64,000 nt of DNA, taken from NCBI RefSeq assembly GCF_009730915.1, contig NC_052472.1, positions 12,777,707 through 12,841,706 of the forward strand, written 5' to 3'. Both the position numbers and the translations under genes were made by a program. The notes below the pieces were generated by a model. It was not told the origin of the DNA. It saw nothing but the letters and a program-made list of their open reading frames with translations, and did not search any database. The DNA is from Dioscorea cayenensis subsp. rotundata. Taxonomy: Eukaryota; Streptophyta; Magnoliopsida; Dioscoreales; Dioscoreaceae. This document shows, piece by piece, positions 53,511-64,000 of the stretch; the first letter of the stretch is position 1, and the number at the start of each line of letters is the position of its first letter.

Positions 53511-53859
53511 AGGTTCGTACTTCATAGGTGGTAGCTCTTTCCACCCAACAAGCACAACTAAATAATAAAACTATTTTGTTCTCTTTTTTTTTTAATGATT
53601 ATAAAAGAAACAACTATAACTAGTCCCTTTAACATCAAACTTGAGTTTCCAAAAGAGTTTTTAAAGAGTGAGTAGTGCAACAAGTGTCAATCGGGCAAAA
53701 ATTCCTAAAAATCCAAATGAGAACTAGAGCATGAGAACATTTAATGTTAAAATTCTCCAAAACTCAAAAATATAATCATTGCAACTAAGGTGAACCGTCA
53801 TTGCCTATGTGAGCATGTATATCAATCAAAACTAATATAAAGGAAATGTCCATTATGAA

Positions 53860-53903
53860 ACTCCCCCCCACACACTTAAGTTGTACATTGTCCCCACTGT
53901 ACA
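53860..53903 (-). promoter_or_regulatory. Internal hairpin plus purine tract, A5
   Basis: TGTACATTG (53882-53890) faces CACTGTACA (53895-53903), one mismatch, with sense loop GGGA; sense continues AAGTGTGTGGGGGGGAG. Confidence 0.68.
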
Positions 53904-54294
53904 CATGCAAGCTCATTCATAATATATGAAACAAGAATATATGTGGGAGAAGCAATCAAAACAATACTTCCTCTGACTCCTAGTGTTGCATTTGATGGAG
54001 ATAAATCCTTGGGAGTGTTGATCCAATTGGGTTGTGAACCACACACGGCCAAGTGCCAAAGCACCTTGGCCGTGTCCATGACTAGTTCTCAGTTCCCATA
54101 CTAACAAGACCATCTGCACGCATACACGAGGGGGTTCAGTGAAGCTCAATAAAACAAAAACAACTCGAGTAAATAAAAGATAAGGCAATGAATACAACTC
54201 GAGACATCAAAGCGAAAATAAACTCAAAAGGAAAGTCCTTTCTGAGTATACAAGTCCAAAATGAAATGCAGAAGTAAAGAAATGAAAAGCAGAA

Positions 54295-55607
54295 TCAAGT
54301 GTCGGTGTCATCAGGTCTTTGCTCCACCGCTGATGTTGGTGCTAGATCAAAGGGTGCAGGAGGATTAGGAGGTGGTGATACTAGAGGAGGTGGGGGGATC
54401 CATAGCCTCAGAACAAATGACAAGACAACGTCTCGCTCAAGAATCTACTATAATGTGTCAAAATGCGCCATAAACTCTGTGTATTACGCATCCCACCTTA
54501 GCAACCTCTATCCGTAACACCCCCACCGCACTCTCAAGCCTCTTAAATCCAACATAGTTTCGAGATGGTGAAAACATACGTACTGGGGGTTGCTCCTCTG
54601 CCACAGGAGATGCCTCAGTCGCCATCGGTGTCAGCTGGGACTCGGGGTAAGCGTGGGAAGCCTCGACATCATCACCCTCATCCTCAGCTATCTCTGAAGC
54701 TGGCATAATCAAAGCATAAACTCCAGACTGGACTCTGTGAACCATCCCCATCAGTTACAGCTGTCTCTATGCCTAAGGGAGCAAGGTGTACTCGCTTTCT
54801 CAGACTCTCGAATGGCATCTAGGAGACCCATGCCTATGACGAGTCTCGTGATATACGGTCCTGAGAAAATGACCCCTGCTCAGATATACTAGCTCTGGTG
54901 TTGCATGTACTTGGCTAGAATGTGCCCCAGATGAATCGGCTCTCTCTACACCATGGAGTATAAGTATAGTAGCTCCTGTCTGCTCAGTACCCCTATGCTA
55001 TCACCACGCCCATTCACCGATCGATTAACAACGGCGTGGATATATCTGTACACTGGCCGAGAAAGGCAAGTAGCCTTGGATACCCCTGGCTCATATTGCC
55101 CCTCTCCACAAAGTGTCATATACGCTTTCTAAGGAGTCAGACTACCAGGATAATATGTGGATAATCGATCATACTCCTCTGTATCTGTGTAAACCTCATC
55201 ATACAAACCCAGATTCATAAAGAAATGTGTAACACTCATACTGTGATGATGACCTACTACTCTTAATTGTATAACATCATTATTGTCAAATCTCGAGTAG
55301 GATCGATCAAACTCAAATGATGAAAGTACCTCCAAGGTAAGCGAACGGATAGCTGGTTCTCGAATAGACAAGAGACTCCTCCAGCTACCCACAGATAACA
55401 TTCCTTCGATCTCCTCTATCATGTCTCCTGCTGATTGCACCTTCCTGAGAATGCTCAAGTCTTGGAATCATGTCTATCCAAACCGAAGTCTAGACAAACA
55501 CTGTAAACTAGCCTGATGCTAGGGAATAACAAATATCATGCTCGTCGGGCTCAGGGGATGACTCACGTGGCCATTTATCAGCTTGCTTCTTTGACCGAGG
55601 GTGCCAT
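54295..55607 (-). pseudogene. A5 ORF1 (env-position protein), broken
   Basis: ATG at 55607 (MAPSVKEAS-like after a frameshift relative to A3). REPAIRSLTLEVLSSFEFD (about 55360-55300), a VTHF...GLYDEVYTDTEEYD block, a broken LLYLYSMV region near 54960, RSGVYALIMPASEIAEDEGD-like text, and the end DTDT and TGA at 54295. Stops at 55462, 55128 and several later. The acceptor tract is present but ends GCAT rather than GCAG. Confidence 0.78.
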
Positions 55608-56096
55608 AATATGCAAGATTTGAAAGCAAAATAATCAAACAAGTTCATTAGGTAGTACTGCAGAAATCCGCACGCTCGTGTGGAGTTTCCACACGCCTTT
55701 GTGGATCCAAGGGGCGTGAAAACCGCATGGCTACGACTCAAAAATCCGAGAATACACCATTTAATTGTTTCTAAACTTTGTTTTAAGAATGCATAACCCC
55801 TCTAATTATAGAAAGTAGGCAACATTAACTGGTTTCATTGATTAAAATCTAGAATTGATGAAGAAAAGCAAGAAATAGGGCTTACCGACGAGTTGAACCT
55901 GAAAACCCTGTGAAAATCCCACAAAATGTCAGTACGAGGTTGGGAAAGAGTGTGAGTGTTCTCTTAGACAAATTAGGGATGTGAAAATGAAGAGTAATGA
56001 TGAGACTTTAAATGAAAACTCCCGCCTCTTGACATTTTGTTCTTCCGCATGGGAGTGCGGAAATTACCCACGCTCGTGCCCCTCCACAGGAGAGAG
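55608..56096 (-). repeat. A5 spacer and start of hairpin array
   Basis: An isolated inverted pair near 55667-55705, AT-rich spacer, then array units at 56040-56092. Cut at 56096 by the E solo LTR. No gene. Confidence 0.7.
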
Positions 56097-57530
56097 TGAC
56101 ACATTTGAATATGCGTGTAAACTGCAAGTGCACGAGTGTCGAAGTAATAAAATACCCGGTGAGTCGGGTAGTCGAATCCACAGGGAACAGGGCTACTAGT
56201 ACTAACTTCTTCTTTGTCTTCTAGCCTAATGATAAATGGAAAGGTGTGGTGATCTAATGTTCGAAGAAATTAATACCGGAGACGAATATGCAAGGATGAA
56301 ATGGAGGGAGAATCTCAATCAAGAAAGACGAGGTACCCAGGCAATGCTCCCACTAGGATCTTACATGAAGTTTAAGATTCGCTAAATGCTTTTAAGCTGA
56401 GTTTAATAAGTCGAGATAATCCAAGAACAACTGGCCCTTACCTCCAAGCCACCGGCACTAGTCCCCTACAAGGTCCTGATGGAGAAATCGCTCAATCTCA
56501 ACACCTCACACCCCATATGACCGCAATACGCTCTAGGGACACCTAATAGTGAAACTGATTCCTAAAGATAGATCCAACCATAATTCCCTGCAAAGGATCC
56601 CTAACCCCCTACAAGGTCCCAGCGGAGAAATCTCTCAATCTCATGCCTCACACCAAATATGGTAACATAGAGTCTAGGGAATACGGAGATAGGAAACACT
56701 CAATGGGAAGGGAAAGGGAACACTCCACTATCTCATGACTCACCCTCTCAACCCTCTTTAACCTTGAAGTTCTAACTCTACTTGAGACCTCTCTCTCATC
56801 AAAGTAACAAATCATGCATATACAATCAACCACAAGGACCAATAAAACATGCAAGCAATGGGAACACAAGATTAAAACTCAAATCAACTCGGATTAACTA
56901 GAAACATAAAGCAAATCAATACAAAAGACTAGATCCTAGGGTTCACATACCCAAGTACCTACTAGGGTTTAGCCCTCTATGGGCAAGTTACAAGATAATG
57001 ATTAATACAATGAAAAGCAACAAAAACCATAAAGAAAACCCCCTTGAATTTGTGATGATTGGCCTTGGTGGGTAGTTCAACGTCTTGAAGGATTCCTCCC
57101 CGAAGCTAGGTAGCCAGTGGCTTCCCAAGTGCTATGACGGTGAAGGAAAATATCAAAGTTGGTGAAGAACACCCTCCAAATCGGCAAACACCTCCTCTCC
57201 AAACCCTATCCGTCTCACCCCTCAAGAGCCGCACAAAAGATGTCAAAGAATAGGCCAAACGGCCTATTTATAGCCCAAAACAGCGCCTGTCACATGCCCC
57301 CACGCACCTATGTGGATTTTCCACGCGCCAGTGTGGGCTACAGGAATTTCCACGCGGGTACGTGGAATTTCTACGTGAGCACATGAACAGTAATTTTGCT
57401 ACATTACTGCTACATTGAAAGATCACATGTCCGGGCACACATCCATGTGGTAGGCTATAAGACTTTTCTTCATCGACGCATCTTTGAAAGGTCTTGCAAT
57501 CTTAACAAAGAGAAGGAACATGAAGATGTG

Positions 57531-60500
57531 CGATAAGAATATGAATCATTCTCTCCTTGTGTTGAGCATTATTTTTCTTGGGTTTTAACGCTAATATAGG
57601 TGTATTTTTGTTACTTTCATGCAGGTATGTGTGTTGTAATGCACTAATTTGGAGGAAATCTTGTTAAGGTTCAAACGCGAAGACATACGTCGGGTTCCAG
57701 ATGCAGGAATGTGTGCCAACCTCCTTGTACTTGAGTTAGAACAACTATTTGGAGGGGCACAAGGGCAGTCACATTCAAGCATTCCGACTTGTGCATATAG
57801 AACAAGATCTCAACCAACATGTCTGTTATTAAAGAAGCAAGGCGATCCACGACGTAAATGCGTACCCGTTTGCATTACCTTAATCAAAGTATGGATTCGG
57901 GAGTATTTCTATAGCAGGGTATTGTAGAAAACACGGTAGCAAAAATACTGCAGTAGCACTGTTTACAGTAGGCCAAGAAAACAGGAAAACAGAGAATCCA
58001 CACGGGCTTGTGGAAATTCCACACGCCCGTGTGAAAAATCCACAGGGGCGCCCACACGGGCATGTGGTTTCCCGATTTTAGCCCCGATTTTAGCATTCTT
58101 TTCTCTATCTTTTCCCCAACTTGAGAGAGGGTGGCGGCTAGGGTTTTGAGAGGTAATGGCTAGGGCTTTATAGAGGTTCTACGTCTCTGACATCGCACGC
58201 CATTTGGAAGAAGGTTAGTGGGAGAGCTTTTGTCGGCACCGATCCGGCGAGGTGTATCCTAGGCCGGACAAAGGGACCCCTACGACGAGTAGAGGACTCT
58301 CCACAAGGCATCGTGATAAGTGCTTGTGTGATATGAATGCGAAGCATTCTTTCCTTATGTTGAGCATTACTTTTCTCAGGTTTTTACATTAATATGTGCG
58401 TTTTTCTGTTACTTTTATGTAGGTAGGGTTGTAAAACCAATTATGAAGGAAAGAGGCCAATGTGGATCACAATGCACCGATTTTGGAGGAAATCTTGCTA
58501 AGGTTCAAACGCGAAGATATAAGTCGGGTGCGAAATGCTAGAGTGTGTGCCAATCTCCCCGTATTTGAGTTTGCACAACCATTTGTTGGGGCACAAGGGC
58601 AGTCAAACTCAAGCTTTCCGACTTATGCACATAGAACAAGATCTCCATCAACTTATCCGTCATTAAAGAAGTAAACCGATCCACGGCATAAACGTGTGCC
58701 CGTTTATGTTACCTCGATGAAAATGATAGTTTCAGAGAATCCACACGGGCGTGTGGAAATTATCCACGCCCGTGTGGAAATTCCATAGGGGCATGTGACA
58801 TCATACATGCCCGTGTAGTCGCCCGATTCAAGCCCTATTTAAATCTGATTTGAGCATTCTTTTCTCCATCTTTTCCCCAACTTGCGAGAGGGCTTCAGCT
58901 AGGGTTTCGAGGGGTATTGGCCAAGGTTTTGGAGAGGTTCTACGGCTCTGACATCGTGATTTCATTAGGAAGAAGGTTGGTAGGGGAGCTCCGAATCGAG
59001 GCGTATCCTATACCGGACGAAGGAATCCTTGGACGACGAGTAGAGGACTTTCCACAAGACCATCGACACGACCATCGAGGAGGTTTCTTTATGGATTCAT
59101 TGCTTTTACATTCAATTTCTTTTATTGTACTTAGCTCCATGGAGAGCTAAACCCCTAGTGGGTACTTGGGTGATTGTGAACCCTAGGATGTATTCGCTTC
59201 ATTGAACTCCTTTATTATGCTTTCAATAAATTGATGTTTATTGTGAGTTCCAACCTTGAATGCTTGATTGTATGAACATTTCCTCTAGAGTGAGACTAGG
59301 GTTGAGAGTTCTTGTTGGTAACCTTGTGAGTGAGTGACACACCACGAGCGTTAGACAAAGCTAGGTTGGAGAGGGTTGAGAGGGTGAGTCAAGAGGTACA
59401 GGAGCGTCCCCTTTCCCCTCTGACGTGATAGATTCTATCTCCGTTTCTCGAGTTCTTTGTGTCCATAATAGAGTGAATGGTCTAAGGGATGAACCTCCAC
59501 TTGGGCCTAGTTGCACGTGCAATGGAGTGAAGCGTTGAGGTGATCTTAGTATCTAGGGCTTAATTATGTCTAGGGACCTTCCACCTGGACCAAAGGGTTA
59601 GGTCTAAATCTAGGAAGAGATTTATCACTTGGAATCCTTAGAGCTCATTGCAACTCTATGCGAGTGCGAGGTGTTGAGATTGTTCGATTTCTCCTCCGGG
59701 ACATGTATAGAGTTAGGCATAGTTGACCTTAGATTTGGGACTATGTATGTAAGGATTTCCACGACTCACCATTTCATTGATTAGGAAGCATAATAGAGAG
59801 TTCTTGCACTTGAAGCGATTATCCTAGGTGAAGCATCATCCGAGTACCCCATCTTTATCGATTGCCTTGCCTCATTCTTACTTTTGCTCTCTTACTTGTT
59901 GCTTTTAATTTCTAAGAATTGAATCATTACCACACTTATCATTGTTGATACTCCACATAGCTAAGAATCGAATTAAGTGTCTTTACTCCCTACTCCCTGT
60001 GGATTCGACCCCGCTCACCCGGGATTATTACTTCGACAAACCCGTGCACTTGCGGAATATACACAAGGGGACCTTGTCACATCGCCACGACTAACCAGGG
60101 GGTCTTTCTATGGATGCTTTGTTTTTACATTCGATTTCATTGATTGTATCTAACTCCATGGAGAGCCAAACCCCTAGTGGGTATTTGGGTATTTGTGAAC
60201 CCTAGGATGTATTTGTTTCATTGAACCTCCTTATTATGCTTTTAATTAATTGATGTTTATTGTGAGTTCCAATCTGGGAGATATGATTGTATGAATACTC
60301 CCCTAGAGTGACACTAGGGTTGAGAGTTCTTCTTGGTAACTCTTGTGAGTGAGTGACACACCATGAGAGTTAGACAAAGCTAGATTGGAGAGGATTGAGA
60401 GGATGAGTTGAGAATTAGTGGAGCATCCCCTTTCCCCTCTGATGTGATCTATCCTACCTCCACGTTCCAAGAGTTCTTTGCGGGCATAGTAGAGTGAATG

Positions 60501-61102
60501 GGCTAAGTGATGACTTTCCGCTAGGGCTTAGTTGCGAGTGCAACGGAGTGAAGCGTTGAAGTGATTTTAGCACCTAGGTCTTAATTGTCACTAGGGATCT
60601 TCCACCTAGACCAAAGGGTTAAGTTTATACATAGGAATAGGGTTTATCACTTGGAATCCCTAGAGCTCATTGCAATTCTATGCGAGTGCGAGGTTGAGAG
60701 GTTATTCAATCTCTCCTCTTGGACATGTATAAAGTTAGGCATGGTTGACCTTAGATTTGGGATCATGTAATTAAGTATTTCCACGACTCGTTATTGCATC
60801 AATTAGAAAGTATAATAGAGGGTTCTTGCACTTGAAATGATTGTCCTAGGCGGATCAATATCTCGGTACCCCATCTTTATCGATTTGCATACCTTCTCCT
60901 TTACTTGTGCCCTCTATCTTGTTGTTTTTATTTTCCTTATTTCATATTTTATCACACTTATCACTATTTATCTTTCACATTAGTTAAGAAACAACTTAAG
61001 TGTCTTTATTCCGTATTCTCTGTGGATATGATACCCACTCATCTGGGATTATTACTTTGACACCGGTGCACTTGCGGTTTACACACATATACGAATGTGT
61101 CA
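57531..61102 (+). repeat. A-type solo LTR inside E
   Basis: TSD ATGTG (57526-57530, 61103-61107). Starts CGATAAGAATATG (start altered, about 12 bp shortened) and ends ATACGAATGTGTCA. Interrupted at 58313 by a second solo LTR; its own pieces are 57531-58313 and 60085-61102. Lacks PBS and interior. Confidence 0.85.
58314..60079 (+). repeat. A-type solo LTR, third level
   Basis: TGATAAGTGCTTGTG...GGGACCTTGTCA, 1766 bp, perfect TSD CATCG (58309-58313, 60080-60084). TATA candidate CTATTTAAAT at 58835-58844. Close to the A4 LTR in sequence. Confidence 0.92.
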
Positions 61103-61197
61103 ATGTGGCTGCATTTGTGCCCTTCCAACTAGTGAATTTACTTGAATCTTCTTGGAAGTTGGCACACATCTCCCAACATTGTGTCTTTATAGCCTAT

Positions 61198-63079
61198 TGA
61201 CAAGGTCCCCTTGAGTATATCCCGCAAGTGCATGGGTTTGTAGAAGTAATAATCCCGGGTGAGCGGGGTCGAATCCACAGGGAGTAGGGAGTAAAAACAC
61301 TTAATTTTATTCTTAGCTATGTGAAAAGATCAATGATAAGGAGTGTGATAATGATTCAATTCTCAACAATAAAAGCAACAAGAAAGAGAGCAAAAGTAAA
61401 GAATGGGGTAAGGCAATCGATAAAGATGGGGTTCCCGGATAATGCTCCACCTAGGATAATTGTTTCAAGTGCAAGAACCCTCTATTATGCTTCCTAATCA
61501 ATGCAATGGTGAGTCATGAGATCCTTAATTATATAGTCCCAAATCTAAGGTCAACTATGCCTAACTCTATACATGTCCCGGAGGAGAAATCGAACAATCT
61601 CAACATCTCGCACTCGTATAGAGTTGCAATGAGCTCTAGGGATTCGAAGTGATAAATCTCTTCCTAATTATAGACCTAACCCTTTGGTCCAGGTGGAAGG
61701 TCCCTAACCATAATTAAGCCCTAGATACTAAGATCACCTCAACGCTTCATTCCGTTGCACGCGCAACTAAGCCCCAGCGGAAGTTCATCCCTTAGACCAT
61801 TCACTCTATTATAGCCGCAAAGAACTCGAGGAACGGAGGTAGAATCTATCACACCGGAGGGGAAAGGGACACAGCTGTACCTCTCGACTCACCCTCTCAA
61901 TCCTCTCCAACCTAGCTTTGTCTAACACTCGTGGTGTGTCACTCACTCACAAGGTTACCAACAAGAACTCTCAACCCTAGTGTCACTCTAGAGGAAATGT
62001 TCATACAATCAAGCATTCAAGGTTGGAACTCACAATAAACATCAATTTATTGAAAACATAATAAACAGGTTCAAGGAAACAAATACATCCTAGGGTTCAC
62101 AATAACCGAGTACCCACTAGGGGTTTAGCTCTCCATGGAGCTAAGTACAATCAAAGAAATAGAATGTAAAAGCAATGAATCCATAAAAATACCCCCTCGA
62201 TGGTCGTGCCGATGGTCTTGTGGAAAGTCCTCTACTCGTCGCAAGGGATCCTTTGTCCAGCCTAGGATACACCTCGCCGGATCGGTGCTGACGAAAGCTC
62301 TCCCAATAACCTTCTTCCAAACGACGCGCGATGTCGGAGCCATAGAACCTCTCCAAAAACCTAGCTGATACCCCTCAAAATCCTAGCCGAAGCCCTCTCG
62401 CAAGTTGGGGAAAAGATGGAGAAAAGAATACCAAAATCGGGGCTGAATTGGCTTTAAGTAAGGCTGGAATCTGGCGACTCCACGGGCGTGGATGCTACAT
62501 GCGCCCGTGCGGAATTTCCACACGAGCGTGGATAATGTCCACATGCCCGTGTGGATTCTCTGGTTCTCTGGTTTCTAGGCTGGCTGTGAGCATTGCTGCT
62601 ACAATACATACTACAATGTTGCTACAGCGCTCTGCTACAATATTTAACCTGAATAGCTTCCCAATTCCATACTTTCATCGGGGTAACGCAAACGGGCACA
62701 CGTTCACATCGTGGATCACTTGCTTCTTCAATGGTGTACACATTGGTGGAACTCTTGTTCTATATGCACAAGTCGGTGTGCTCGAGTGTGACTGCCTTTG
62801 TGCCCCTCCAAATGGATGTGCCAACTCGAATATGAGGAGGTTGGTACACACTCTAGCATCTCACATCGACCTATGTCTTCGCGTTTGAACCTTAGCAAGA
62901 TTTCCTCCAAAATCGGTGCATTGTGATCCACATTGGCCTATTTCCTTCATACTCGGCCTCACAACCCAACCTGTATAAGAGTAACATAAAAACACACATA
63001 TTAGTGTAAAAACCCGAGAAAAGTAATGCTTACCATAAGGAATGAACGCTTCGCATTCGTATCGCACAAGCACTTATCA
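61198..63079 (-). repeat. A-type solo LTR, reverse, inside E
   Basis: TGACAAGGTCC...GCACTTATCA, 1882 bp, perfect TSD CCTAT (61193-61197, 63080-63084). Complete U3-R-U5 with no interior. Confidence 0.92.
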
Positions 63080-63232
63080 CCTATCTTTGCTTCCTTTTTA
63101 CTCTTCAAGGCATTCACAATCTATATGCATAAAAGAACACCAAATACACAATATGAGATATAAACCATGGTAAAAATGATTCTCAATACATGTAAAACAT
63201 ATATAAAAATATGCCTACTCAAGCACTTATCA

Positions 63233-63340
63233 GAGAGCCACAGGGGCAGATTTATGCCCCTCTGCGCTCTCGGGAAAACATACAATTTCTCTGAAACCAA
63301 CCGTACGGGCGTGTGAAAATTACCCATGCCCATGCGCCTA
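63233..63340 (-). repeat. A5 hairpin array, continuation
   Basis: CACAGGGGCAGATTTATGCCCCTCTGCG and a CGTACGGGCGTG/CATGCCCATGCG pair (given by word), the array units that follow 56096 once the E LTR is removed. Confidence 0.75.
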
Positions 63341-64000
63341 ATGGAAATCTAGGTGAGGAAATGGCATTGGCAGACTCAGGGGCCAGTATCAACGTTATGC
63401 CATACACCTTCTTTCAAAAGCTAGGCTTGGGCGAGCCTAGGCCTACTCGGATGACTTTGTAACTAGCGGACCGAACAGTACGACATCCGAGAGGCATCAT
63501 TGAAGACGTTCTTGTTAAGGTGGACAAGTAAATTTTTCTGGTTGACTTTGTAGTACTAGGCGTCGATGATGATGCGGATGTACCTTTGATACTTGGGAGA
63601 CCATTTTTGTGGACTTCCAAGGCATTGATTGACATGGACGGCGGAGAGCTAACTTTGAGGGTTGGAGATGACAAGCTCACATACCGCCTTACTGAAGTCA
63701 TACAGCATTCTCTTGATTTCGATGATACTTTATCCTTTCTAGACACTACTGATAAGATTATTGATGAATACATGCAGGAAATGTTCAATCCGAACCCATA
63801 CGAGGTTTTGTTCGACCAAGAGGAGGATTATGAAGAAGTAATGATGCTTGGTTCGACGGAAGAAGTACCATCTACCCCTGGGATCTTGAAGAAGGTGCTC
63901 CGGAAAATGAAGAGGGCTAGGAGACTCCACCGGAAATAGCCCAAGGATATTGGAGACATCCGTAAACCGAAGGAGTTGGATGAAGCATCGCTAGGTGGTC
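63341..64000 (+). pseudogene. Plus-strand A-type gag-pro fragment
   Basis: Begins inside the protease (NLGEEMALADSGASINVMPY) with D-S-G present, continues through the ILGRPFLWTSKALID motif, the acidic stretch and the basic tail (VLRKMKRARRLHRK) and leaves the window near the end of gag-pro. Stops at about 63460, 63530 and 63937. The left part of the element is missing; it is joined in inverted order to the A5 hairpin array. Confidence 0.85.

Larger units (their letters stand above)
56097..63232 (-). repeat. E solo LTR, interrupted by other LTRs
   Basis: Solo LTR of a related family, minus orientation, TSD GAGAG (56092-56096, 63233-63237), inserted in the A5 hairpin array. Its own sequence is 56097-57530, 61108-61197 and 63085-63232, about 1.67 kb. 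It has the TGACACATTTG.. end, a diverged U5 with ACCCGGTGAGTCGGGT, and the CAAGCACTTATCA start end. No internal region: product of LTR-LTR recombination. Confidence 0.82.
53511..63340 (-). mobile_element. A5: A element truncated at both ends, split by solo LTRs
   Basis: Minus strand. Starts within the GCTACY block (53511), so PPT and 3' LTR are missing. Internal hairpin/purine module 53860-53903, ORF1 55607-54295, part of the hairpin array 56030-56096 and, after the E solo LTR, 63233-63340. At about 63341 it meets a plus-strand gag-pro fragment instead of its own gag-pro. Confidence 0.78.

Noticed and set aside
58917..59150. 77-codon frame in an A LTR, with a 66-codon frame opposite and similar frames at 62125-62343 and 34018-34230
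   Set aside because: Recurs because the LTR copies are similar, is broken in others, and both strands are open at once. No domain seen.
1..64000. Host genes, rRNA, snoRNA or microsatellite-based centromere arrays
   Set aside because: No exon-like coding outside the elements, no rRNA or tRNA sequence and no long satellite array were recognised; everything assignable is retrotransposon.

Overview
This 64 kb window is transposable-element DNA from a flowering plant. No host gene could be recognised. Species cannot be read from the sequence. Everything supportable belongs to Ty3/gypsy LTR retrotransposons that look like the Athila lineage: gag with a compact CX2CX3HX4C knuckle, a D-S-G retropepsin, primer-binding sites matching the 3' end of plant tRNA-Asp (TGGCGCCGTTGCCGGGGA), LTRs of about 1.5-1.9 kb with TG...CA ends, 5-bp target duplications and an extra ORF ('ORF1') in the env position. 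No reverse transcriptase, RNase H or integrase was seen in any copy.

I use these working names. D is an old minus-strand element and the base layer. A elements have LTRs starting TGATAAGTGCTTG. B elements have LTRs starting TGATAAGTGTCTAAATG. E is a related solo LTR. D survives as three pieces of one gag-pro: 1-1745, 22130-22675 and 52957-53510.

Left composite (1746-22129, + strand): element A1, with B1 (4391-14746, TSD AAGTG) inserted in its gag. Middle composite (22676-52951, minus strand, TSD ATTTG): element A2. Its 3' internal region holds another minus-strand A element, A3 (25714-39120, TSD CAATA/CAATG), whose gag was hit by a plus-strand, 3'-truncated A element, A4 (33342-37286). The 5' LTR of A2 holds the minus-strand B2 (45986-52915, TSD GAACA). 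Right part (53511-64000): a truncated minus-strand A element, A5, split by a doll of solo LTRs: E (56097-63232, GAGAG) contains an A LTR (57531-61102, ATGTG), which contains another (58314-60079, CATCG), plus a reverse A LTR (61198-63079, CCTAT). The window ends in a plus-strand gag-pro fragment.

Shared element plan: LTR - tRNA-Asp PBS - leader - gag-pro - conserved post-pro motif carrying a 5' splice-donor consensus - hairpin array - 3' splice-acceptor consensus - ORF1 - hairpin with purine tract - long noncoding stretch - second hairpin with purine tract (PPT) - LTR. The most interesting observations are the apparent splice-site pair around the hairpin array, the duplicated GNRA-type hairpin plus purine-tract modules, and the covarying hairpins between families B1 and B2. 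All comparisons were done by eye; boundaries are base-exact where a TSD is quoted and otherwise good to about 5-20 bp.
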